This document shows, one piece after another, positions 1 to 10,344 of a stretch of 64,000 nucleotides of DNA. The notes under the pieces are model-generated. The model was not told the DNA's origin and did no database searches. It worked only from the letters and a program-made list of their open reading frames with translations. Source of the stretch: Cymbidium sinense (lineage: Eukaryota; Streptophyta; Magnoliopsida; Asparagales; Orchidaceae); contig CM038218.1 in assembly GCA_021442155.1 (NCBI GenBank), forward strand, positions 61,222,268-61,286,267, given 5' to 3'. Each line of letters starts with the position of its first letter. Within the stretch, counting starts at the first letter, position 1. Both the position numbers and the translations under genes were made by a program.

Positions 1-1214
1 AAAAATATTTAATAATTTACCCATGATTTTCAAATTAAAAAAGAGAAATTTGATCATGAGCATGAACATGCTTGACTATCTCAACATGTGGATCATTATA
101 AATTCATCCAATACACTACTATATTATTTTATATAAATCAATTGGTCCTTTTTGAACAAAATAATCCCCAAAACACATATAATGATCTCACTCAATCATA
201 TATTTTCTTAATGCTAAAACTTTTTGTGAATCTTCTACTTACATACTCATAAATTCAACCCAAATTTTGAATTATTCTTTGATTTGAGTCAACATGAAGA
301 CTTTAACATTCAATATGTTATGTAATTTCATCTTCAATTTTCCTCTAATGATACATGACTAATTAGTAGTTTTGTCAAATTATCAACATCCAAAAATATT
401 TGACAATTTCTTCATGATATTTAGATAAAAAATATATATAATTTATGATGAAAATGTGATTTGGTTCATTGACTTTGTTTGACATAGCTAAGATATTTAG
501 TTTTAGCAATTAGTCATGCAAACTGAGCCAAATAAAACTCAATTGTACATCTAATTGTTTCACATAGCTAAGCTATTTAGATCATGCCAAAATAGGTACC
601 ACGCAACTTTAAAAATCTCAACCATACAAGTATATGTCATTAAATCACACCATAGTTTAGCATATCATACTTGAAATTACTGCCTAATTTATATATGGTT
701 GTGGAGTATATGAATTCTTGACAAACTTTTTTACAATCTCTATAGGATAATCTATATATCAAAATACTTATTTCACAATGATACATAAACAAGAGCATAG
801 AACTAAACTGCATAAAATTTACTATAGATTCCTGAGGAATTTGAGACATGTATATAAACCTGGTCATCTCAAGTCAGAATTGAGATATTGCATAGGTGAA
901 CTTGATTATTGTGGCAGTAGGTATTATAGTCTCCCAATCTTAAACATAAATGTCATCCTTGGCATTTCTAAATCGAACAAGTGTTTTCATATTTCTTATC
1001 TAATTGATTTACATATTAATTATGTCACATGACAACAACGATTTTCTAATTGTAGCATCCAAAATATCATTCTCATTGGCCCTTAATTATATCAAATATC
1101 AAAATTTAATTATTTATTATGATAGAATACTTTTATTCAAATATTTGAATTATCTACCATTAATTATTATAAGTTTTATGGCAATGCTTTTTGCTTTTTT
1201 CTATGATGCTCATT

Positions 1215-1550
1215 AGTTGCTACCAAAATTAATCATAGAATGTATCTTTTGTTAATCAATTTATAATAAAAAGTTTCACTTATTTCATACAGTCCAGTTA
1301 TGTACTCACATTCCAAGAATTAATCTTAATTACACTGCAGATTCAAAATTAAATATATCACAACATTCACCATCATCCAAATGCTTAATAATTTCATGAA
1401 ATCTTTTCATGGCCTAATATGTTAAGCATTATACATTCATTCAATAAATGCAAACTAATTAAAATAAATCTCTTCGTTTATTTTGAAATCAACAATATTA
1501 TGTCCAAGGAAACGTATAATGGTCATTTGAACTCCATTTTTTCATTGAAA
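1215..1550. repeat. Dispersed AT-rich repeat, copy 1
   Basis: This stretch is similar in order and wording to 6585-6960. Both contain 'aattaatcatagaat' followed by 'gttaatcaat', an 'aattaatctta' block, 'atgctta' with 'atgaaat', 'tataaattcatcc'/'tacattcattca', and 'aacaatatta'. The similarity is moderate and broken by indels. It points to an old dispersed repeat, identity unknown. Confidence 0.5.
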
Positions 1551-1772
1551 TCCAAAATTTTCTGCTAATCTTTTCTTGACATCTTCAAAAATTCATCTCA
1601 AATAGCATTGATACAAAAATTAAAAGCCATCATATAATTGAACTAAAATCAGTTAACATGTTAATAAATCCAAACTCCCAAAAGTACCAAACTACTTCAC
1701 AGTTAATGTATATAAAACCAATTTTTGTTGATATAAGAGTCTAACTCATCATTAAATCAAAATACTAATTCT

Positions 1773-1774
<2 letters not shown>

Positions 1775-1824
<50 letters not shown>
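1775..1824. repeat. (TA)n microsatellite
   Basis: An uninterrupted TA dinucleotide run of about 50 bp in AT-rich intergenic DNA. Confidence 0.95.
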
Positions 1825-1827
<3 letters not shown>

Positions 1828-2715
1828 AACAAATTTAAGATGCCAAACTTCTTCCAACAATTATAATAATAATACACAATCTATAATGCTATCATCAAAA
1901 TTCAAATCAAGATATTTAAAACTTTATCCTTGATTTTTCTCTAATATTACAGAAATACTTTGTATTTCTAATCCAACTATCAACATCCAAAAAATATAAT
2001 GATATATTCATGATATTCAAATCAATTAATATACATTTGTGAGTATGAGAATGTAATCTGATTCATGATCTCACCTATCTGCAATAATTGAGTTACTTAT
2101 TTACAAATATATAATTAGTCAAACAATGCTCAACAATAAATCTAATATTTTGAGAATTATATGAGCATAAATCCATTTTCTAATACAATCACATTTATCT
2201 TGAAAATATTGATATTATTTAAAATCTTAACTTCATATCAAAATTTATTTTCCATTAATTTCAATATAAATTCATTTTGATCATAATATGATAATAAATC
2301 CATTTACCGACATAATACTTAAAGTATATGTTGATTTTCATATGTCTCCTAGAAGAAAATCATATGGAATAATTAAATATTATATAGACATGCTCAACAC
2401 CTAAATAGAGCATAAGCAAACATGAGTAATTATAATATTGGGTATTTAAGTTTCCCAATCATAAAATAATTTTGTTGAAAATCTATACAATTATTACCAA
2501 AAATTTAAATCAAAATAGTATGCACTTCAACTTCAATTTTCCACTAAACATATGCAACTACTCGTTATTTATGTACAACTATGAACATCCACATAATTTG
2601 ATATTATTTGTAGTATTTAAGTCAAAGAATATATATTTGACTAAAGTGCGAGGGTTGGATTTAAGGCGATCCATATGACAGCATGTTCCCCCTTGAATTT
2701 GTAATATGACTTCAT

Positions 2716-2775
<60 letters not shown>

Positions 2776-2912
2776 GTATATATATATGATGTATGTATGC
2801 ATGTATGTATGTATGTATTAATATCTCAAAAAATTTTAATTAATTTATACATATATACATACATACATACACATATTAATATTGTATAAATGTATGTATG
2901 TATGTATATATA
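2716..2912. repeat. Composite TA / GTAT / CATA microsatellite
   Basis: A (TA)n run is followed by (GTAT)n. About 20 bp later comes (CATA)n, the complementary tetranucleotide, and then (GTAT)n with (TA)n again. The opposite-strand tetranucleotide runs make the segment able to fold on itself. Confidence 0.9.
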
Positions 2913-3309
2913 TATAATATATCTCTCAAAAAATTTTAATTAATTTAAGTACACTCAATAGAAAAAATTTTCTGACTGCCATTGAGAATATGATTTGATT
3001 CAATGAAATGTTTATTTACAATAGCCAACTATATAGTTCTACATTTAGCCTTACTTATTTAGCCAAATAAAATTGAATGGTACATTTCATATTGTAAACA
3101 TAATATAATTATAGATCTATATATCAATATAATCTTATTAATCTTAAAGATAATAACATTACCAAAAGTTAAATTTCACATCAGATGTGATTTGATTCCA
3201 TGACTCATTTATCTAAACTAATTAGCTATCTAGTTCTACATTTAGTTATACATATTTAGTCAAACAAAACTCAATCATTCATCTAATATGACTTTACAAT
3301 AAGTTGGCC

Positions 3310-3542
3310 TACCCTACTATGTAGCGCTTATACAAACAACCCACAAAACAGTTGCGCTTCAAAATGGAGCTCTCTAAAATTTGCAATGTTCTTCCATTAA
3401 CAAGAAGATTCAGAGAGCTTTGCAGAATAACTTGCTCCGCAAGCAACCATAAAGAACATAAGAGTTTGCCACTCCCAAAGGAACATCCCCTCACAAAAGG
3501 ATGGACTAGTCTACCACCTAATTCATGTAAGGATTGAAGATT
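3310..3542 (-). pseudogene. Exon-like coding remnant, unidentified
   Basis: On the minus strand, an open frame runs from a possible acceptor AG near 3543 to 3309. It reads about 75 residues including HELGGRLVHPFVRGCSF, LLCSLWLLAEQV and LVNGRTLQILESS. The composition is protein-like and the segment is GC-richer than its surroundings, which suggests an exon or its fossil rather than a chance ORF. The plus-strand ORF over the same bases (3352-3537) is taken as its shadow. It lies on the same strand as coding-like fragments at 5025-5367 and a promoter-like region near 6280, so these may be pieces of one old gene. I do not recognise the protein family. No splice-supported model could be built. Confidence 0.35.
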
Positions 3543-3611
3543 CTATCATTTAAGATCAAACTAGAAATCAACGTCTAGAATAAGCAAACAATGACTTCAA
3601 GCTAAAATATT

Positions 3612-4600
3612 TCAATGTTTAAATGCTTTACAATAATTACAATAAGATTTGGATGATAATTACTTAAACCTGGGAGTGTCAAAAAAATGACCTAACCTAA
3701 AAACCTAACTCAAAAAATTTGAGTTCGAGTTGACCAAATTAGTGTTCAAATTGGGTTCATGTCATAAGACTTCATGTAATTGTTATTCAAGTCAAGTTTA
3801 GGTTGACCTAAATAACCTAAATACAAATAAATTAATACTTCACCCAACTTAAATGAATTTGAGATAGGTTAATTGAGTTAAACGGGTTATATTATAGTTA
3901 ATTAGATCATGCTAATTCAACAAAAAAAATTTGAATAATCCACATAATAAATGGGTTAGATAGGTCAAGTTCGAGTTAAGTGGGTTCAAGCCAAGTTAGG
4001 GTACACTTTTGATTCGTATAATTGGGTCAAATCTAATTGGCTCGAATTTTGAGTTGGGTTAGGGTACACTTTTGATCCATATAACAAATAGGTCGAATTC
4101 GAGTCAAGTATAATTGTGTCAATGTTTAAATGCTTTACAATGTTACAATAAGATTTGGATGATAAATACCTAAACCTTGGGTTGTTAAAAAAATGACCTG
4201 ACCTGAAAACCTAACTCAAAAAATTTGAGTTCGAGTTAACCAAATTAGTGTTCGAATTGGGTTCAAGTCATAAGACTTCATCTAATTGTTATATAAGTCA
4301 AGTTTGGGTTGACCTGAATAACCTAATTGCAAATAAATTAATACTTGGGTTCAAGTTAAACGAGTTAAATGGGTATATTATAGTTAATTAGATCATGCTA
4401 ATTCAAAATAAAATTTGAGTAATCCACATAATAAATGGGTTAGATAGGTCAAGTCCAAGTTAGATGAGTTCAAGTTGGGTTAGGGTGCACTTTTGATCTG
4501 TATAACAAATAGTCGATTTCGAGTCAAATATAATTAGGTCAGATCAATTTCAATCAAACCCAAACCCGACTATCAACTCAAATTGGCACCCTTAAATCAA
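3612..4600. repeat. Imperfect ~500-bp tandem duplication
   Basis: Two direct copies (3612-4118 and 4119-about 4570) share long stretches such as 'ctcaaaaaatttgagttcga', 'ttgggttca', 'tcataagacttcat', 'ttagatcatgctaattcaa' and 'cacttttgat'. The second copy has small deletions. It overlaps the MITE-like element; the left repeat boundary lies 60 bp outside that element's proposed terminus. Confidence 0.85.
3672..4591. mobile_element. MITE-like element with internal tandem duplication
   Basis: The left end GGGAGTGTCAAAAAAATGAC and the complement of the right end (GGGTGCCAATTTGAG...) form a degenerate terminal inverted repeat. The flanks TTAAACCT and TTAAATCA could be a decayed 8-bp target duplication, which would suit a hAT-like element. 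The interior is an imperfect direct repeat of about 500 bp: the unit beginning 'tcaatgtttaaatgcttt' occurs at 3612 and at 4119. It is rich in gggttnag/ctnaaccc words and has no coding capacity. The class assignment is inference; the tandem duplication is seen directly. Confidence 0.45.
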
Positions 4601-5024
4601 ATGATAGATAACCTCACAAGATGCTATGAAGATGCAACCAAAATTTTAAGCTACAACAAAGCAATCTTCTCCCAATAAGAAAAAAAATTCAAAGCCCAAA
4701 AAAGTTTCTCGATTTTTCGCATTTCTAAATTCTTTGCTTACAAGAATGTCATTCAAGAACACTAAAAAAATACATAAATAGTTTACATATTTCTTAATTA
4801 TAACTTTTTGAAGAATACACTAACAATGCAAAAATTGCCTACTTGTTTCTAAATTATAGTCTTCTAAAAATAAATATAGATGCCACATGCCTAAGTGCTA
4901 TTAGAATACCACATTATCTTTAAAATGTGGTCATTGTTAAGACCATATTTCAACTATTGGGCTTGGATATAGGACCTTCAATATTATTGTGCTCAAAGCA
5001 ACATTATATGCTATATCAGGCTCA

Positions 5025-5367
5025 ACTTATCATTTAGAATAACTTCTAAATGAATCCTTCCAGATGCATCCTCCTTCATTTAAGCAATCTCCAAATTGAC
5101 TAGTGATTCTAATACAATCCTAAACTATTTACAACTATATCAACAACAGGCTTTAACTCCAAACTTTCTTTAATTTACTTATTTCAAACTTCAGCTCATT
5201 GGCCTTGCAAAAAATGTTATCTTCTCTTTAGGCTACACAAACTCGAGACTTTAGTCTTTAACAATGATCAATCTTAAGTATACAAATCATAGTGTTAGAA
5301 GACTTATGCAATTTGCCATAAAATTCATCAATCAAAAGCACTCTAAAAGCAACTCCCAATTCTAAGA
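5025..5367 (-). pseudogene. Degraded coding fragments, unidentified gene
   Basis: Reading the minus strand from 5367 downward gives coding-like stretches broken by stops: FRVLLIDEFYGKLHKSS (about 5350-5295), KANELKFEISKLKK (about 5208-5165) and, in another frame, VLESLVNLEIA followed by a stop and KEDASGRIHLEVILNDKLS (about 5130-5030). The middle piece is heptad-like and could be coiled coil. The stops sit inside otherwise protein-like text, so this is probably a pseudogene or an intron-rich gene that I have spliced wrongly. It is on the same strand as the remnant at 3310-3542 and downstream of the promoter-like segment near 6280. The family is not recognised. Confidence 0.35.
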
Positions 5368-5781
5368 ACTCAGATTATTTTCTACTAGAATTGCTAAATA
5401 ACATATAAACATGTTAAATGACATAACTACAACACCTCAACAATAAGATTAAGCTTCTACCATTCAGGATGAGAGTAGCAAACAAAGGCTCATCTGAGAA
5501 ACCATAAAAGGTAGTGAAAATAAAAAAAAAATAGAAGAAGAAAATCGAGAATGTCATAGAATGAGGTGGACAAAGATAATTAAAAAAAGGGAATGCCGAG
5601 TACATGAAGCTCATGCCAATGTGAGGTTTGAAAAGGGGTTGGACATAATGACAAGTTCAAAACAAAATTTCTTCAAAAAAAAAGTGTTCGCCAGAGTACT
5701 ACTAGAGCTATCAACTATGTAAATACAAGACTAACAATGTTAACTTTACACTAAAATGTTTACTTTCCTTAGTATCACATT

Positions 5782-5811
5782 ACTTACTTGCAGCTTTTTT
5801 TATTCCCCATC
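5782..5811 (-). other. Possible short coding exon with splice donor
   Basis: On the minus strand an ATG (5811-5809) opens MGNKKSC and runs into the sequence CAAGTAAGT, a good plant splice donor. It lies downstream of the promoter-like segment near 6280 and upstream of the coding remnants at 5025-5367. It could be the start codon of that gene. The evidence is only positional. Confidence 0.2.
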
Positions 5812-6039
5812 TTTTAATTTCTCTAAATTCAACTTTCCGGAAAACCTCTCACAACTTATGGAAAGCAGAAAATAAAAGTAAATAAAAATAATAATCATAG
5901 CTCAAAAAGAACAAGAAAAGGGAGCTCTTTCCTTCTTCCCTTGCGAAAATGATATTCTATGTCAATTAAAATTCTTACCAGGTATATATTATCTTTCAAT
6001 TCTCCACATCTCTGTTTCAGAGGCCGTTGGGGCTCCAAA

Positions 6040-6285
6040 ATTGAAAAATCAAACTGTAGAAGAAGAGAAACCCTAACCCAAAAGCAAGAAGAAAATTACT
6101 CTCACTCGTTCGCTCGCTCGAAAGGTCCACCGCCGGTAAGAGGAGTAATGCGTTGGCAGAGTAGAGAAACCCTGACCCTGATCCAAGAACAAGCAGAAGA
6201 CAGTAAAACCCACTCTCGTCTCTCGCACTGAGAGAGCCGTTATGGAGAAAGAAAGAACGGCTGGGCCACCTTTTATAGACGATGT
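6040..6285 (-). promoter_or_regulatory. Host-gene promoter and 5' leader, minus strand
   Basis: On the minus strand, TATAAAAGG (6277-6269) is followed within 10 bp by TGGCCCAG, whose complement carries a site II motif TGGGCC (6262-6267). About 200 bp further on is a telo-box AAACCCTAA (plus strand 6068-6076), with a degenerate second one near 6165. The segment is rich in C+T on the minus strand and much less AT-rich than its neighbours. Site II plus telo-box is a combination known from promoters and leaders of plant translation and cell-growth genes. The open frames on both strands here (5959-6231 and 6017-6292) are probably leader sequence, not protein. The gene it served is likely the decayed one at 3310-5811. 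Confidence 0.45.
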
Positions 6286-6584
6286 CAGTCATTATTTTAT
6301 TATTTTTAAAATACAGATGAAGAACAATTCAATTTAAACAATCAAATATGAATATGAATTGATGCAGACCAAACGAATTACACTGCAAATGAATTAAACA
6401 ATCTAATAATTGAAAATTGCATCAATTGAACTTTAATAAACACAATTGCTTAACAAACCAATTTACCTCAAATTAATTATTAATATAAAAAACATAGATT
6501 AAATTTGTTGTGTAATATTATTGAAACATACATAAGATTGATTAATGATCAAAATACCTAAAATTTGATTATGGTAAGCCTACA

Positions 6585-6960
6585 AGAGTATTAGGAGTAC
6601 CAAATAAGATATAATCATAATTAATCATAGAATATATTTTATTAGTTAATCAATCTACCATACAAAGTTGCACTTACTTCTTATGGCACAATTATGAATT
6701 CATAATCTAATAATTAATCTTAAGTAGATTCTCGCTATAATATAAATCTATAATCATAATTAGCGTCCACATGCTTAACCATTTTATGAAATTTCTTAAT
6801 GTCCGAAAATGTCAATAATTATAAATTCATCCAAAATAATTTTGATTTATTTAAATAAAATATTTTGGTTTATTTTTTAAGTAAACAATATTAAATCTAA
6901 GAGCATGTACGATAGTTATATTCAACCCTGTAACATACTAATCCACCAAAAAATCATTAT
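6585..6960. repeat. Dispersed AT-rich repeat, copy 2
   Basis: Related to 1215-1550 (see that entry). It includes 'aattaatcatagaatatat', 'tataaattcatcc' and 'aacaatattaa'. No gene is visible from 6300 to 7080 beyond this repeat. Confidence 0.5.
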
Positions 6961-7084
6961 TTATATATATACTCTTCTTTTAATACCTAAGAGTTTAAAT
7001 CATCACTAAATCAGAATAATAATTTTCTGAAAAAACTTTAAACAATTTTGAGAAGCTAAACTTCTTTAAATAAATATAACAATA

Positions 7085-8079
7085 GTAACATGTAGTTTCT
7101 TTTAGCTATAGCTCTTTTTATTTATAATATTCATTTAAGATTAATATGACATTCACATTATCTTTTTTTTTTTCCCTTAACACCCATCATAGTGTTAAAT
7201 ATATTTTCCAAAAAAAAAAATTATATGCATAACATCAAGATTATGTCTAATCAAATTAATCTTCTAGTAAAGTAAATTCTACAAAATATTTCTTTTTGTC
7301 TAGTTATGATTTACACCATAGATTGGAAGATGACTGTTAGATAACATTGGAGAATCAATTATTGTTAGAATTGAACTAATAATTTATCATAACTCATCCT
7401 CACTTAATTTTGGCAAAGGCTTAGATTTTTTAACTCTAATTTTTATAAATGCATTTTTATTTCATCTAAAGGGGTGATTAACTAGTAGAAACAATTGATG
7501 ACAATCAAATCATGAATATTTTTACCTTTTTCTAATGTAAATGTCTTTAATAAATTCATCTTGTATGGACATACAAACTTTATAGCAAAGCTTCACCTTG
7601 ATAACATTTCATACACAGGAAAGTCATTGATAACTTTTCAATTTTTTTTAGGACTATGTGGTCCAAGTATAATTAATGTGAGAAACATAAATGGTGTGAT
7701 CATAGATATCTCTGGAGATATATTATAAGGTATATCTATCACTAGAGAACAAGAATAAGGTGGCACAGACAAAATACAATGTGAAACCATCAACTCATAA
7801 ACTAAGCTTGACATTTCATGGTTTAACTACAAATGTAGGATAAGTATGACCTAAGAGCTTCCATGCTTCTCCATCTAATAGATGACTAAAGAAATTTAAT
7901 TCACTTGCTCTCGCATGATGGCATGTCATATGTGTTTGCTGAATGTATAAATGCAAATAGTCTTTGAAGACGTGGAATAAGTGACAAGTAGAACAATTGC
8001 TTATAGAAAACACCCTTTTATTTGTATTGTTTTCTACTTTGTGGCTTAAATTTAAGTGATCCATAAAATTTGCATTCAA
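7085..8079 (-). pseudogene. CACTA (En/Spm) TNP2 transposase relic
   Basis: The minus strand, read from 8079 downward in shifting frames, gives a chain of segments in TNP2 order. HLYIQQTHMTCHHARAS and DGEAWKLLGHTYPTF come first, then NVKLSL and VDGF after a stop. PFMFLTLIILGPHSPKKN and VINDFPVYEMLSR follow, then LFLLVNHPFR and KKSKPLPKLSEDEL, and finally LIRHNLDVMHI near 7240. Several of these (the HTYP, INDFP, NHPFR and RHNLDVMHI blocks) are landmark positions of the plant TNP2 family. Stops, frameshifts and at least one internal deletion destroy the gene. Copies of TNP2 excise and reinsert CACTA DNA transposons; this one cannot work. No CACTA termini were located. The identity rests on recognition of several independent motifs in the right order. 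Confidence 0.8.
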
Positions 8080-8978
8080 TATTTATTGCATCATCTTTTA
8101 TTACAACATACAATAATTAACATAACAATCAAATTTTTATGAGGCTAAACCTAGTTTCAACACCAAATTCTTTGTCCTACATAAGTCTAATAGAACTAAT
8201 TTTTTTTGTAGATTAGTTTTTCTGTAGATTAGTTTTTCTAAGTAGTCCTACAAATTAGTTAAAATATTTATGTGACATATTTTATTCAGTTTTGATGCTC
8301 AGTAAATTGACAGCTACATATAGTTCATAGTGGTTCGTGTAACCTCTCAGAATGGTTGATGTGTTGTATTCAATAGGTCGTAGAATTTTGAGCTTCTTTG
8401 TTTAGTGGTTTCTCTTTCATTATTCTTAAAAACTCAGCTCTTATTACATTAAAGACCATTTTTTCATATCATCCAGAATCATATTAAGCTAAAGATGTAT
8501 AACTCATTGAGGCACCAATAATAACATTGATATGTGACTCATACTCAGTATGTGAAGTCTAGTACCGGTAATTTGGTTGGAACTTCCTATAATACCAGTT
8601 CACTTTGACTCTATCTGGTATTAGGTAGGCCTAATTCTTATGCCTCGTATATGGGCATTGAAGCTTTCCTTCTGAAAGATAAATAGAAAGTTAATCACAA
8701 AATGTTCAACATCATTCAAGAAATTATTAGTTAATCCTTTTTTGTCTAGATGCAATTTTTATATATACATGATTGTTCATTGTGAATATCAATATGTTGT
8801 ATAAATTAAAAAAAATGAGAAAGAGATTCATGTGTTATATAAATTAAAGAATTAATCATGAATAAATAATCAAGGCTAATTGTGGCATAAGTGCCTAAGT
8901 GCCTTTTTTTTTTTGCTTATAAACATTCGATGTAACATAGTATGCTTATAAATATGTCATGTATAAGGATCCTTCAAT

Positions 8979-9138
8979 GAGAAGGCATTAATTGTCTCCA
9001 AGCTCTTAAAGTAATTGAGATCTTTAATGTGTATGAATCAGTCCAACATAAGGTTAGTCGTCGAGATCGAAAAAGAATGAGAAGGTTGTAATTATCCCCT
9101 ATCTCTTAAACTAATTGAGATTCTTTGTGTGCATGAAT
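8979..9138. repeat. 100-bp tandem duplication
   Basis: 'gagaaggcattaattgtctc' at 8979 and 'gagaaggttgtaattatccc' at 9079 start two copies that continue through 'ctcttaaa(g/c)taattgaga' to 'tg(t/c)atgaat'. The period is 100 bp. The surrounding 8080-9430 holds no gene that I can see. A 16-bp repeat, 'tgtagattagtttttc', is doubled near 8207-8239. Confidence 0.75.
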
Positions 9139-9430
9139 TGATTGTGTTGTGTTGTTGTGATTATTTTTTATTTTTTATTTTTTGATATTTCAATGAAAGC
9201 CAATCAAAGTCATGAATACATGAGATATACAAGACCATTCTTGAAAACTAATCTTGAAATTTGTATGAATTTAACCATAAATAAGGAGATATGTTCAAAA
9301 TAGTGTGACAATCGTTATAGCCGTAATTTTATAAAATTCTAATTTTGATCTTTTAACTTCTTTAAAAAATTGTTATATTAACCTTTAATCACATAATTAA
9401 ATTTTTTAGAATAGTACCAATATTGATAGT

Positions 9431-9452
9431 AACACACACACACACACACATA
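9431..9452. repeat. (CA)n microsatellite
   Basis: About ten CA dinucleotides in AT-rich intergenic DNA. Confidence 0.9.
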
Positions 9453-9769
9453 TTCATCAAAAAATTATAATAAAAGTTTAAAATAATTTTAGAATACAAC
9501 ACCATAAAATATCAAAAATATAAAACCTAAGCTAAATAATCTTATATCTAACTTCAAACGAGAAAGTAAGAGAGAAATCTATGAGTTTTAAATTTGAACT
9601 AGATTTAAGTTATAAATTGAAAATATTTTCAAAAGCTTCGAATCTATATTTCATAAAAATGAACGGATGAAATCACAAATAAATAGTTATAAAAGCCAGA
9701 GGAAGTAATTTACTTTTAATTTAACTTAATAAATTGAACAAAAAATGGTATGTTCTAGGGACATCTCAC

Positions 9770-9950
9770 ATGCCCTAATCTTCCATTCATCACAACCCAA
9801 GAGAAACCAGAGAGAGGAAAGAGAAAATGGGAGGTTCGGTTCATCAGCATCCTTAAATGTTTAGATTTATGATAGAAATTTCATCGAAAATTCCGTCGCT
9901 TTGGCCGGAGGCAAGCCCTGAACTGATATTTTTTATGTATATATTTTTGC
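9770..9950 (+). other. GC-richer patch, possible exon remnant
   Basis: This patch is less AT-rich than its surroundings. 'gagagaggaaagagaaaATG' near 9827 opens a frame that stops after nine codons, and 'ccgtcgctttggccggagg' follows at 9893. It may be a leader or exon fragment of a lost gene. No family is recognisable. Nothing else is seen between 9139 and 10231. Confidence 0.15.
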
Positions 9951-10230
9951 CTAAAAGTTTTTTGATAAAAAATCATTGGTGATTCCAACTGTTATTTCCA
10001 TTGGGTAAGTCCATCAGGAATCAACTATTTTCCAGTAGAGGAATTATATCTTGAAATCTCATAAAAAAATAAGATCAACCAATTATTTTATAATAGCCTA
10101 GATTATGCACCAATATCAAATATAACTATGTAACTTTTAAACTCTTTGAGCGAATAGATGAATGTTAAACCATTAGGTACATTCGATGAGCCTTATAAGG
10201 CTATCCCTCACTAAAAATACAATTTGAAAG

Positions 10231-10344
<114 letters not shown>

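Larger units (their letters stand above)
1..3300. repeat. Cluster of diverged AT-rich repeat units
   Basis: No gene is visible here. The DNA is AT-rich and several stretches are recognisably related: about 290-570, 1890-2160, 2490-2640 with 2965-3095, and 3180-3295. The shared order of motifs is a 'caacttcaattttc' type start, 'tcaacatccaaaaa', 'tgatttgattcatgact', 'tagttctacatttag', and 'caaataaaactcaat'. The units differ by many substitutions and indels, so the duplications are old. A second short pair, 'ctcaaaaaattttaattaat', occurs near 2825 and 2923. The family was not identified. It could be a non-autonomous transposon remnant or simply duplicated intergenic DNA. Confidence 0.5.

Noticed and set aside
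6061..6185. AAACCCTAA words as an interstitial telomere repeat
   Set aside because: Only one exact unit and one degenerate unit exist, which fits telo-box promoter motifs rather than a telomeric array.
6017..6292. 91-codon ORF on the minus strand and 90-codon ORF on the plus strand
   Set aside because: They overlap a TATA box and a telo-box-containing leader, and neither resembles a protein family.
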